A stretch of DNA of 6,178 nucleotides. It comes from Desulfuromusa sp. (GTDB lineage: Bacteria > Desulfobacterota > Desulfuromonadia > Desulfuromonadales > Geopsychrobacteraceae). How positions within the stretch are numbered: the stretch's first letter is position 1; each line of letters starts with the position of its first letter. The stretch lies in contig JAOZMV010000036.1 of assembly GCA_029934095.1 (NCBI GenBank), forward strand, positions 3,644 through 9,821. Reading direction: 5' to 3'. This document shows, piece after piece, positions 1-6,178 of the stretch. Made by a program: the position numbers and the translations under genes. The notes under the pieces were generated by a model. The model saw only the letters and a list, made by a program, of their open reading frames with translations, was not told the DNA's origin and made no database searches.

Positions 1-440
1 TTAGGGATCAATAAGGCATTGGCATCAACAACACCGCCAGTGTGGCAGGAAGTATACCCACCAGCCTGCATGATCACGTCGAGAGAAGTACGATCAACAA
101 TCAAGTCTTTTTGCACCGGGAAAGCTTTGGCTCTCCATGGCTCAATAAAGATTTCATCACCATCGTTGTATTGACGCATATGCAACTGGCAAACAGTTGT
201 TCCTTCCTGCTTACCATGTGGCCGTCCGTTGACAACCTGTGAGCACATGCCACAGATACCTTCGCGACAATCATGATCAAATGCAATTGGCTCTTTGCCA
301 GATCTGATCAGTCCATCATTGACATCATCCAGCATCTCCAAAAAGGACATATCCGGGCTGACGCCTTTAGCTGGGTAAGTCTCCAGCTTGCCTTTATCCT
401 GTGGCCCCTTTTGGCGCCATACATGCAGTGTAAGATCCAT
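1..440 (-). CDS. frdB: Succinate dehydrogenase/fumarate reductase iron-sulfur subunit, N-terminal 146 residues (3' end outside window)
   Basis: This is the electron-transfer subunit that passes electrons between the FrdA flavin and the FrdC haems at the cytoplasmic face of the membrane. I translated 146 codons from an ATG at 440 to the window edge without a stop. The protein opens [13 protein letters not shown] and carries the plant-ferredoxin-type [2Fe-2S] motif CREGICGMC, with ligands C58, C63 and C66 and a fourth ligand at C84 (TTVCQLHMR). A conserved [10 protein letters not shown] stretch follows at about 100-109. The C-terminal half, which should hold the [4Fe-4S] and [3Fe-4S] cysteine motifs, lies beyond base 1. 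Relatives are about 240-250 residues long. A strong GAGGAG ribosome-binding site nine bases upstream (450-455) sits inside the end of frdA. The start overlaps the frdA stop by one base (TAATG), so coupled translation is likely. The family call is secure. Use of frdB rather than sdhB is convention, since direction of catalysis cannot be read from sequence. Confidence 0.95.
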   Translation of the reverse strand, partial: MDLTLHVWRQKGPQDKGKLETYPAKGVSPDMSFLEMLDDVNDGLIRSGKEPIAFDHDCREGICGMCSQVVNGRPHGKQEGTTVCQLHMRQYNDGDEIFIEPWRAKAFPVQKDLIVDRTSLDVIMQAGGYTSCHTGGVVDANALLIP

Positions 441-2356
441 TATTTATAACTCCTCACAGCAAGTTTAACTCGTTCAAATTTCAAAGGCTCTTTATGTAGT
501 TCAGGCTTAACCCCTGCACCTTTGAATTCCCAAGCCGCAACGTAACTGAAATTTTCGTCGTCACGCATCGCTTCACCTTCGTCAGTCTGGTGCTCTGTCC
601 GGAAATGACCACCGCATGATTCTTCACGGTTCAGAGCATCCTCAGTCATTACCTCTGCAAACTCGAGGAAATCAGCTAGACGACCAGCATTCTCCAGCTG
701 CTGATTGAGGTCTTTGCTCTCGCCTGTCACCTTAACGTTATTCCAGAACTCGTCACGAATTTCAGGAATCCGCTTGAGTGCATCTTTGAGACTGGCATCA
801 CTTCTCGCCATGCCAACATTTTCCCACATCATGGTACCAAGCTCTTTATGCAGTTCGTTGACCGTTTTCTTGCCATTAATGGAGAGCAACTTGTCTGTCT
901 GTGCTTCAATGTCCTCGACAGACTTCTTGAACTCTGGATGGTCTTCCTTCACCGCACCAGGAGTCATTGAAGCCAGGTAAGGTGCAATGGTGTAAGGAAT
1001 GACAAAATAACCATCAGCCAAACCCTGCATCAACGCCGAAGCACCGAGACGGTTGGCACCGTGAACCGAGAAGTTTGCCTCACCAAGAACAAACAAACCA
1101 GGGATGTTACTCTGGCACTCGTAATCAACCCAGAGACCACCCATGTTGTAGTGAGGAGCAGGATAGATACGCATGGGGCGCTCATAACCATTCTCATCGG
1201 TGATTTTCTCGTACATATCGAACAAGTTGCCATACCGCTCTTTAATCATCGGCTGACCAACCCGCTCAATCGCATCGGCAAAATCAAGGTAAACACCTCG
1301 TTTGCCATCGCCAACACCAAGATCAGCATCACAGGCTTCTTTCGCTGAACGTGAAGAGATATCGCGTGGAGCAAGGTTACCGAAAGAAGGATACTTGCGC
1401 TCCAAGTAGTAATCACGATCTGCTTCAGGAATCTCACTTGCGTGTTTTTCACAATCCTCAGCTTTTTTCGGTACCCAGATACGACCATCATTCCGCAATG
1501 ATTCTGACATCAGAGTCAGCTTGGACTGTGCATCACCATGAACTGGGATACAGGTCGGGTGAATCTGAGTGTAACAAGGGTTAGCCATGTAGGCACCCTT
1601 TTTAGCAGCTTTCCAGATTGCGGTCACACTACTACCCATAGCATTGGTTGACAGGTAGAAAACATTGACATAACCACCGGTTGCCAGAATAACAGCATCA
1701 CCCCAATGGGACTCAATCTCACCAGTCATCAGATTCCGAACCGTAATTCCTTTGGCAACACCGTCAACAACAACAAGATCAAGCATCTCTGTCCGAGAAT
1801 GCATTGTGACCGTCTTGTTTTTGATCTGCCGTGAGAGTGCTGAGTAAGCACCGAGCAGCAGCTGCTGACCAGTTTGGCCACGAGCATAGAATGTCCGGGA
1901 AACTTGGGCACCACCGAAAGAGCGGTTATCCAGGTAGCCAGCATAATCGCGAGCGAATGGTACGCCCTGCGCAACACACTGATCAATAATGTTATTGGAA
2001 ACTTGAGCCAGACGCCAGACATCAGCTTCACGGGAGCGAAAGTCGCCACCCTTGACGGTGTCATAAAAGAGGCGGTAGATGCTGTCGCCATCACTGGGAT
2101 AGTTCTTGGCAGCGTTAATTCCACCCTGAGCACCAATACTGTGTGCACGCCGTGGGCTATCCTGGTAGCAGAAACAATCAACATTGTAGCCAAGCTCACC
2201 TAGAGAGGCAGCACCAGCTCCACCAGCAAGGCCGGATCCGACAACGAGGATTTTATATTTACGTTTGTTAGAAGGGTTAACCAACTTCTGATCGTTGCGG
2301 TAGTTATCCCATGATTTTTCAACTGGTCCTGTAGGTGCTTTTCCATCTAAAATCAT
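440..2356 (-). CDS. frdA: Succinate dehydrogenase/fumarate reductase flavoprotein subunit
   Basis: This catalytic subunit interconverts succinate and fumarate using covalently bound FAD, and sits on the cytoplasmic side with FrdB. The 638-residue protein has a short N-terminal extension, then a Rossmann FAD site (VVGSGLAGG, about 38-46). His72 in [11 protein letters not shown] is at the position of the covalent FAD attachment histidine. Active-site residues correspond to those of E. coli FrdA: H266 (QIHPT), R331 (LAPRD), H402 (PHYNMGG) and R436 (GANRLGAS). A helical domain (about 465-580) and a C-terminal region ([10 protein letters not shown], about 581-590) complete a full-length subunit. 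The ATG at 2356 is preceded by AAGGGG (2363-2368) six bases upstream, which overlaps the frdC stop codon. frdC lies 10 bases upstream and frdB overlaps downstream, so the three genes are one operon. The length and motifs match the menaquinone-linked Bacteroides/Geobacter type. The homologous G. sulfurreducens enzyme works in both directions, so the label sdhA would be equally valid. Confidence 0.97.
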   Translation of the reverse strand: MILDGKAPTGPVEKSWDNYRNDQKLVNPSNKRKYKILVVGSGLAGGAGAASLGELGYNVDCFCYQDSPRRAHSIGAQGGINAAKNYPSDGDSIYRLFYDTVKGGDFRSREADVWRLAQVSNNIIDQCVAQGVPFARDYAGYLDNRSFGGAQVSRTFYARGQTGQQLLLGAYSALSRQIKNKTVTMHSRTEMLDLVVVDGVAKGITVRNLMTGEIESHWGDAVILATGGYVNVFYLSTNAMGSSVTAIWKAAKKGAYMANPCYTQIHPTCIPVHGDAQSKLTLMSESLRNDGRIWVPKKAEDCEKHASEIPEADRDYYLERKYPSFGNLAPRDISSRSAKEACDADLGVGDGKRGVYLDFADAIERVGQPMIKERYGNLFDMYEKITDENGYERPMRIYPAPHYNMGGLWVDYECQSNIPGLFVLGEANFSVHGANRLGASALMQGLADGYFVIPYTIAPYLASMTPGAVKEDHPEFKKSVEDIEAQTDKLLSINGKKTVNELHKELGTMMWENVGMARSDASLKDALKRIPEIRDEFWNNVKVTGESKDLNQQLENAGRLADFLEFAEVMTEDALNREESCGGHFRTEHQTDEGEAMRDDENFSYVAAWEFKGAGVKPELHKEPLKFERVKLAVRSYK

Positions 2357-2366
2357 AATAAGCCCC

Positions 2367-3041
2367 TTATTTCACAATACGTGCAAGAATGAATAATGGA
2401 ATAGCGATATAAGCCAGTCCGTAAGCGATAGCCAGTAATTTGCCGATAAAAGTCACTTTATCCTGACTGGGACCGGTACTCCAACCAAGGGTCTGTACCC
2501 AACTGGAAACACCGTGCATTAAATGCAAAAGCAGGGCAATCATCGCGATGATGTAGACAACTACGATGAAGACATTCTGGAAACTTGAAACCACCATAGT
2601 GAAGACATCGGGACGCATAGCAGCATCCAGAGGCAGATTATGAGCTGAGATTTCTGGATTTGTAATCTGTACAGTAAAATGAAGCAGGTGGTAAAGGAGA
2701 AAAGTCAGAATAGTCAACCCGGTAAAAATCATGGTTTTAGCAGAGAATGTAGTCACCAGAGTTTTTTGAACGGCATAACTGTCCGGTGTGGCAGCACGAT
2801 TTTCAAGGTAAAGCTGCACCCCGAAAGTGATGTGGACAGCAAACAACCCAAGCATCGCCAGACGGAAAAGCCAGACCAACGGACCGAGATCATGCAGGTG
2901 TTTGGCATAGGCATTAATACCATCGGCTCCTGCAAAAACCGACATGTTGCCAAGAAGATGGACAGAAATAAAGCCAATCAGCATCAGCCCTGTCACTGCC
3001 ATCAGAATCTTTCTTCCTACAGTACTTTTTAACAGATTCAT
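2367..3041 (-). CDS. frdC: Succinate dehydrogenase/fumarate reductase cytochrome b subunit (five-helix, di-haem type)
   Basis: This membrane anchor carries two b haems and the menaquinone site, linking FrdAB to the quinone pool. I start it at the ATG at 3041, giving 224 residues, because GAGGG lies nine bases upstream and the family N-terminus (here [18 protein letters not shown]) begins there. A longer reading would need a TTG at 3077 and adds 12 residues with no hydrophobic or conserved character. Five hydrophobic segments are visible at about 12-32, 56-77, 100-125, 155-178 and 198-220. Likely haem ligands, placed by comparison with remembered B. subtilis SdhC, are H28 (SVHLLG), H70 (AVHITFG), H118 (LLYHLLH) and H173 (LLHLMHG). 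H121 and H176 are nearby alternatives. One large cytochrome with four histidines in place of two small anchors marks the type B enzyme. It is the first gene of the frdCAB operon, with only 10 bases before frdA. Confidence 0.94.
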   Translation of the reverse strand: MNLLKSTVGRKILMAVTGLMLIGFISVHLLGNMSVFAGADGINAYAKHLHDLGPLVWLFRLAMLGLFAVHITFGVQLYLENRAATPDSYAVQKTLVTTFSAKTMIFTGLTILTFLLYHLLHFTVQITNPEISAHNLPLDAAMRPDVFTMVVSSFQNVFIVVVYIIAMIALLLHLMHGVSSWVQTLGWSTGPSQDKVTFIGKLLAIAYGLAYIAIPLFILARIVK

Positions 3042-3050
3042 AGTTAATAT

Positions 3051-3055
3051 CCCTC
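3051..3055 (-). promoter_or_regulatory. frdC ribosome-binding site
   Basis: The minus strand reads GAGGG nine bases before the ATG at 3041. It decides the start in favour of the 224-residue protein over the TTG at 3077. Upstream of that TTG, the nearest purine run (AGGAG in TTCAGGAGATTGACCC) lies about 12 bases away, which is a poor distance. Confidence 0.7.
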
Positions 3056-3067
3056 GAGAATGTGAAT

Positions 3068-3080
3068 TGATTGTCAATCA
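3068..3080. repeat. 13-base perfect palindrome upstream of the frdC ribosome-binding site
   Basis: The plus strand reads TGATTG-T-CAATCA, a perfect inverted repeat with a single central base. It lies 13 bases upstream of the GAGGG ribosome-binding site. On the minus strand, GATTGA occurs three times within about 30 bases around it. It could be a repressor or activator site, or simply a chance sequence. It does not fit the FNR or CRP consensus spacing. Confidence 0.4.
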
Positions 3081-3245
3081 GGGTCAATCTCCTGAATTCA
3101 ATCACCAATACCTGCCCAAGTTATCCCGACCCAGACCTTCTCACCTCCTGAAACTGAGCCTTCTCATAATTTGTTCATCTTCAACATCAAAATAAAACTG
3201 CACCCCTGAGATAGAGTTATCCAAGTTCACAGCAAAATACAAATC

Positions 3246-3258
3246 GTATACTGTATAC
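3246..3258. promoter_or_regulatory. GTATAC-T-GTATAC palindrome, candidate operator for frdCAB
   Basis: Two GTATAC hexamers, each self-complementary, flank a single T and form a 13-base perfect palindrome in the AT-rich block upstream of frdC. A further GTATA half-site lies at 3268-3272, and a TATAC at 3342-3346. The palindrome overlaps the -10 element of the best candidate promoter, which is where a repressor would sit. The sequence shows the symmetry. The regulator is unknown, and a dimeric factor such as a GntR-type protein is only a guess. Confidence 0.4.
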
Positions 3259-3283
3259 TAAATATTGGTATAAAATTAAACAA
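3255..3283 (-). promoter_or_regulatory. Candidate sigma-70-type promoter for frdCAB
   Basis: On the minus strand, TTGTTT (3278-3283) is followed after exactly 17 bases by TAGTAT (3255-3260). These match the -35 consensus at three of six positions and the -10 consensus at four of six. The block is very AT-rich, with an eight-base A run at 3282-3289 on the plus strand. It lies downstream of the valS terminator, as expected for a new transcription unit. Transcription would begin near 3248, leaving a leader of about 207 bases. The matches are modest, and other AT-rich hexamers here could serve instead. Confidence 0.3.
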
Positions 3284-3349
3284 AAAAAACCATAAATAGA
3301 TAAATTTTAATCAATAAGGGGCACCAGCAACTACAACGGTTTATACCTA

Positions 3350-3385
3350 CAAAAATGACCGGAAAAGTCATACCTTCCCGGTCAT
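3350..3385 (-). terminator. Rho-independent terminator of valS
   Basis: The arms ATGACCGG (3355-3362) and CCGGTCAT (3378-3385) are perfectly complementary. The stem can extend by two A-T pairs around a single bulged C. On the minus strand the hairpin is followed at once by a run of T (ATTTTTG), so it terminates leftward transcription. It begins 10 bases after the valS stop codon. The plus-strand side has no T run, so it acts in one direction only. It separates valS from the frd operon. Confidence 0.85.
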
Positions 3386-3395
3386 CTGTATTCAC

Positions 3396-6053
3396 TTATT
3401 TAAAAGCCTGTATTTTTTTCAGACTCTGTTGCAAAATTTCTCGCTTCTTCTCAGCAGCAGCCAGCTTGCCGCGATCTTTCTCCAACACCTGAGGAGGAGC
3501 ATTGGCGACAAATTTTTCATTCGACAATTTCTTTTCGAAGAAAACAACATCCTTCTGAACTTTTTCAATCTCTTTCTGCAGCCGCGCCTCTTCTTCTGCA
3601 ACATTAATAAGGTCAGCCAACGGAATCAAAACCTCAACCTCACCGGCAACCTGTGTTGAAGCCTGTTTGGGACGTTCAACAGCAACACCGACGAGAAGAT
3701 CTTCCACCCGCGCCAGGGAATGGATATACGCTTGGCCAGCTACAATGGACTGGACGACCGACTCAGTTTTACAATCGAGAACAACCTTGATCCTTTTCCC
3801 GGGGGGGACATCAAGCTCACCCCGAACATTACGAATTGCCCGGATAACATCCATCACCAGTTCCATATCAGCAACAACCACATCGTCTATTGCAACGATA
3901 GCGCCTGTCGGATAAACAGCCTGCATAATGGAATCAACGACACGATCTCCGGGGAGAGCATGCCAGATCTCTTCGGTCACAAACGGCATAATCGGGTGCA
4001 ACATCCGCAACAGCCCTTCCAGCACCGTAAACAGAACAATTTGGGTACATTTACGAGCCTCGACATCTTCACCGTACAGATTGCCTTTGCTCAATTCAAT
4101 ATACCAATCGCAGAACTCATGCCAGGTAAATGAGTAAAGAATGTTGGCAGCATCGTTGAATTTATAATTTGTCAGTGCCTGATTCACTTCTTCTGCAGCA
4201 AAAGCGTAACGACTTAAAATCCACTGATCTGCTTGCGACAACGACAATTCAGACAAATGACAGTCAGAAGGCTCAAAGCTCTCCAGGTTCATCAAGGCAA
4301 AGCGGCTGGCATTCCAGAGTTTATTGACAAAGTTCCGATAGCCGCCAATCCGCTCGGTTGATAATTTAATATCACGCCCCATAGCTGCAAAGGCACAAAG
4401 AGTGTAGCGAAAGGCATCAGCACCATATTCATCCACAATCGTCAATGGATCGATCACATTGCCCTTGCTCTTACTCATTTTCTGCCCCTGCGCATCACGC
4501 ACCAGAGCATGGATATAGACCTCTTTGAAGGGAACCACACCCATAAACTTGGTTCCCATCATCATCATCCGTGCGACCCAGAAAAAGAGAATATCAAAAC
4601 CGGTTACCAGACAACTGGTCGGATAGAATTTCTGCAGAGTTTCAGTCTTTTCAGGCCAGCCCATGGTTGAAAATGGCCACAGGGCGGAGGAAAACCAGGT
4701 ATCAAGGACATCGGTCTCCTGCCGGATATTATCACTGCCACAATGTGTACAGGCAGAGATGTCTTCGCGGGAGACAGATATTTCGTCGCAATCATCACAG
4801 AACCAGGCCGGAATCCGGTGTCCCCACCAGATTTGCCGACTGACACACCAATCCTGAATGTTGTTCATCCACTCGTAATAGGTCTTCTCCCACTGCTGGG
4901 GTACAATTTTAGTCTGACCGGTATCCACCGCCTTGATCGCCTCAGCAGCAAGGGACTTGACCGCGACATACCACTGTTTACTCATATAGGGTTCAATGGT
5001 CGTTCTACAACGATAACATTCACCAACGGCATTGGTATAAGCGTCAACTTTCTCCAGCAATCCCTGATCTTCTAGATCGGCAACAACCTGTGTTCTGGCA
5101 GCATTGCGCTCTAATCCGGCATAGGAACCACCGTTTTCATTGATCATCCCCGATTCGTCAAGAACATTTATAAACTCAAGATCGTGGCGTTTGCCGATTT
5201 CAAAATCGTTAAAATCGTGCGCAGGAGTAATCTTGACTGCGCCGCTGCCAAACTCCATATCGACATATTCATCGGCGATAATCGGAATTTCCCGATCCAT
5301 CAGAGGGAGCAAAACATTCTTACCGATCAGATCCTGATACCGTTCATCCTCAGGATGAACTGCAACTGCGGTATCACCCAGCATGGTTTCTGGACGAGTT
5401 GTTGCAACGATCAGATACTGATCGGTCCCCTGAACCGGATAACGTAGATGCCAGAGGTTGCCCTGCTTGTCCTCGTGCTCAACCTCAAGATCAGATAGCG
5501 CTGTGTGACAACGGGGGCACCAGTTAATCAGACGATTATCCCGGTAAACCAAGCCATCATCGTATAAGCTCACAAAGACTTCACGAACTGCCGTTGAAAG
5601 CCCCTCATCCATGGTAAAACGCTCACGCTGCCAATCACAGGAAGCACCAAGTCGCTTCAACTGATTGATAATCTGGCCACCAGATTCTTCGCGCCATTTC
5701 CAGACCCGTTCAACAAAAGCTTCACGACCCAGCTCATGCCGATCTTTATTCTCCGCTGCAAGCTGCTTTTCAACAACATTCTGAGTCGCGATTCCAGCAT
5801 GATCAGTTCCCGGCATCCAGAGAACTTCATAGCCAGACATCCGCTTCCAACGGCAGAGAATGTCCTGCAAAGTATTATTCAATGCGTGCCCCATATGGAG
5901 AACACCGGTCACATTCGGCGGGGGGATAACGATTGAGTAATGGGGCTTTGGGGAATTTTCATCGGCGTGAAAATCGCCACGCTGTTCCCAGACATCAAAC
6001 CACTTTTTCTCAACCTGTTCCGGCTCGTAACCCTTATTGAGTTCTGTCTTCAT
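3396..6053 (-). CDS. valS: Valyl-tRNA synthetase
   Basis: This class Ia aminoacyl-tRNA synthetase charges tRNA-Val with valine in the cytoplasm and edits mischarged threonine. The 885-residue protein is full length (B. subtilis about 880, E. coli 951). It shows, in order: the HIGH signature as HMGH (53-56) after IPPPNVTGV; the editing (CP1) domain at about 190-350 with ATTRPETMLGD (217-227) and PAHDFND (277-283); the WWGHRIPAW segment (409-417); the KMSKS loop (525-529); a helical anticodon-binding domain from about 600 to 750; and a C-terminal coiled-coil arm (about 815-882) rich in Lys and Glu. Cysteine pairs C179/C182 with C346/C349, and C419/C422 with C435/C438, look like zinc-binding knuckles. 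The ATG at 6053 fits the family N-terminus and has AAGGA ten bases upstream (6064-6068). The gene is closed by its own terminator, so it appears to be transcribed apart from frdCAB. Nothing suggests damage or transfer. Confidence 0.98.
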   Translation of the reverse strand: MKTELNKGYEPEQVEKKWFDVWEQRGDFHADENSPKPHYSIVIPPPNVTGVLHMGHALNNTLQDILCRWKRMSGYEVLWMPGTDHAGIATQNVVEKQLAAENKDRHELGREAFVERVWKWREESGGQIINQLKRLGASCDWQRERFTMDEGLSTAVREVFVSLYDDGLVYRDNRLINWCPRCHTALSDLEVEHEDKQGNLWHLRYPVQGTDQYLIVATTRPETMLGDTAVAVHPEDERYQDLIGKNVLLPLMDREIPIIADEYVDMEFGSGAVKITPAHDFNDFEIGKRHDLEFINVLDESGMINENGGSYAGLERNAARTQVVADLEDQGLLEKVDAYTNAVGECYRCRTTIEPYMSKQWYVAVKSLAAEAIKAVDTGQTKIVPQQWEKTYYEWMNNIQDWCVSRQIWWGHRIPAWFCDDCDEISVSREDISACTHCGSDNIRQETDVLDTWFSSALWPFSTMGWPEKTETLQKFYPTSCLVTGFDILFFWVARMMMMGTKFMGVVPFKEVYIHALVRDAQGQKMSKSKGNVIDPLTIVDEYGADAFRYTLCAFAAMGRDIKLSTERIGGYRNFVNKLWNASRFALMNLESFEPSDCHLSELSLSQADQWILSRYAFAAEEVNQALTNYKFNDAANILYSFTWHEFCDWYIELSKGNLYGEDVEARKCTQIVLFTVLEGLLRMLHPIMPFVTEEIWHALPGDRVVDSIMQAVYPTGAIVAIDDVVVADMELVMDVIRAIRNVRGELDVPPGKRIKVVLDCKTESVVQSIVAGQAYIHSLARVEDLLVGVAVERPKQASTQVAGEVEVLIPLADLINVAEEEARLQKEIEKVQKDVVFFEKKLSNEKFVANAPPQVLEKDRGKLAAAEKKREILQQSLKKIQAFK

Positions 6054-6178
6054 TGCTGGAAAATCCTTGCTTCAAATATGTAGTTGGTTGGTTTCTCTAC
6101 TTAAATGCTTTAGATAAAATCACAAATGGCTAAGCAAAAATTTTGACCACCAAGGCGTAGTGTTTTTTCAGGGGCGAA
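6054..6178 (-). promoter_or_regulatory. Region upstream of valS with a weak candidate promoter
   Basis: No gene is supported in these 125 bases. On the minus strand, TTGCTT (6132-6137) and TCTAAA (6109-6114) are 17 bases apart. They match the -35 and -10 consensus at three and four of six positions, and an AT-rich stretch precedes them. This is a weak call. I looked for a T-box leader, which can control synthetase genes in Gram-positive bacteria. The characteristic antiterminator core and a terminator hairpin are not visible in the part shown. Confidence 0.25.

Larger units (their letters stand above)
3042..3254 (-). other. Untranslated leader of the frdCAB operon
   Basis: This stretch of about 210 bases between the candidate promoter and frdC holds no credible gene. 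On the minus strand it contains five GGA-type motifs: TGGATAAC (3216-3223), CAGGAGG (3144-3150), CGGGATA (3122-3128), CAGGAGA (3088-3094) and AGGGATA (3048-3054, overlapping the frdC ribosome-binding site). It also holds a 13-base palindrome at 3068-3080 and two tiny overlapping reading frames at 3141-3178. No known riboswitch class was recognisable by eye. The leader length depends on the promoter call being right. Confidence 0.45.

Noticed and set aside
1729..2199. 156-residue open frame on the minus strand within frdA
   Set aside because: It lies wholly inside frdA in another frame, and the frdA frame has all family motifs. The composition is that of an out-of-frame shadow.
3042..3077. Longer frdC beginning at TTG (3077)
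   Set aside because: The 12 added residues are not conserved in character. The ATG at 3041 has a well-placed GAGGG and matches the family start.
3066..3087. FNR/CRP-like site or TTGACA -35 box near frdC
   Set aside because: The palindrome centre has one base where FNR sites need TTGAT-N4-ATCAA. Seventeen bases after TTGACA the sequence is AGGGAT, not a -10 element.
3141..3149. AGGAGGTGA, a near-perfect Shine-Dalgarno sequence in the frd leader
   Set aside because: No ATG, GTG or TTG follows at a usable distance with a meaningful frame. The only option is a CTG with an 11-codon frame, so it does not mark a gene.
3042..3395. Hidden small gene, riboswitch or small RNA in the spacer
   Set aside because: Frames on both strands are short and featureless. 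No known riboswitch core, including the cyclic di-GMP class common in Geobacter relatives, could be recognised by eye. The only clear element is the valS terminator.
3720..4133. 137-residue plus-strand frame, and the Ser/Thr/Arg-rich frame at 3667-3915
   Set aside because: Both are antisense to the conserved C-terminal part of valS. There is no recognisable domain, and the low-complexity look comes from reading valS codons backwards.
4571..5075. Several plus-strand frames antisense to the middle of valS
   Set aside because: They overlap each other in different frames and lie opposite the zinc-knuckle and catalytic segments of valS. No protein family was recognised.
6140..6178. Possible terminator of an upstream gene at the right edge (T run at 6162-6169)
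   Set aside because: The sequence before the T run does not form a convincing stem (only CAC/GTG ends pair), so I do not call it.
1..6178. A new defence, mobile or biosynthetic system
   Set aside because: Almost all of the window is filled by four well-known genes in normal form. There are no repeats, integrases, transposases or unknown genes to support such a claim.

Overview
This is an ordinary core-metabolism and translation window from what looks like an anaerobic or respiratory bacterium. All genes lie on the minus strand. Reading in the direction of transcription (right to left), they are valS (valyl-tRNA synthetase), then frdC, frdA and the 5' two-thirds of frdB. The last three form a menaquinone-type succinate dehydrogenase/fumarate reductase operon. 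The gene order C-A-B, the single five-helix di-haem cytochrome b, the 638-residue flavoprotein and the FrdB sequence resemble the Geobacter/Desulfuromonas and Bacteroides branch of this enzyme. With moderate GC and AT-rich spacers, I infer a member of Desulfuromonadia (Desulfuromonas/Geopsychrobacter-like). This comes from remembered protein resemblance, not a database search.

Layout: positions 1-440 hold the frdB 5' part, which is cut by the window edge. frdA is at 440-2356, with its stop sharing one base with the frdB start. frdC is at 2367-3041, ten bases before frdA. A 354-base spacer (3042-3395) holds the valS rho-independent terminator, an AT-rich block with a GTATAC-type palindrome and a candidate frd promoter, and a roughly 200-base untranslated leader with several GGA motifs and a second 13-base palindrome next to the frdC ribosome-binding site. 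valS fills 3396-6053, and 6054-6178 is its upstream region.

FrdA (FAD, succinate/fumarate site), FrdB (iron-sulfur relay) and FrdC (membrane haem b and quinone site) act together at the cytoplasmic membrane to interconvert succinate and fumarate with the menaquinone pool. valS is a separate transcription unit, closed by its own terminator.

I found no mobile element, CRISPR array, RNA gene or defence-like locus, and no convincing evidence of an undescribed system. What merits a second look is the regulatory architecture of the frd leader.
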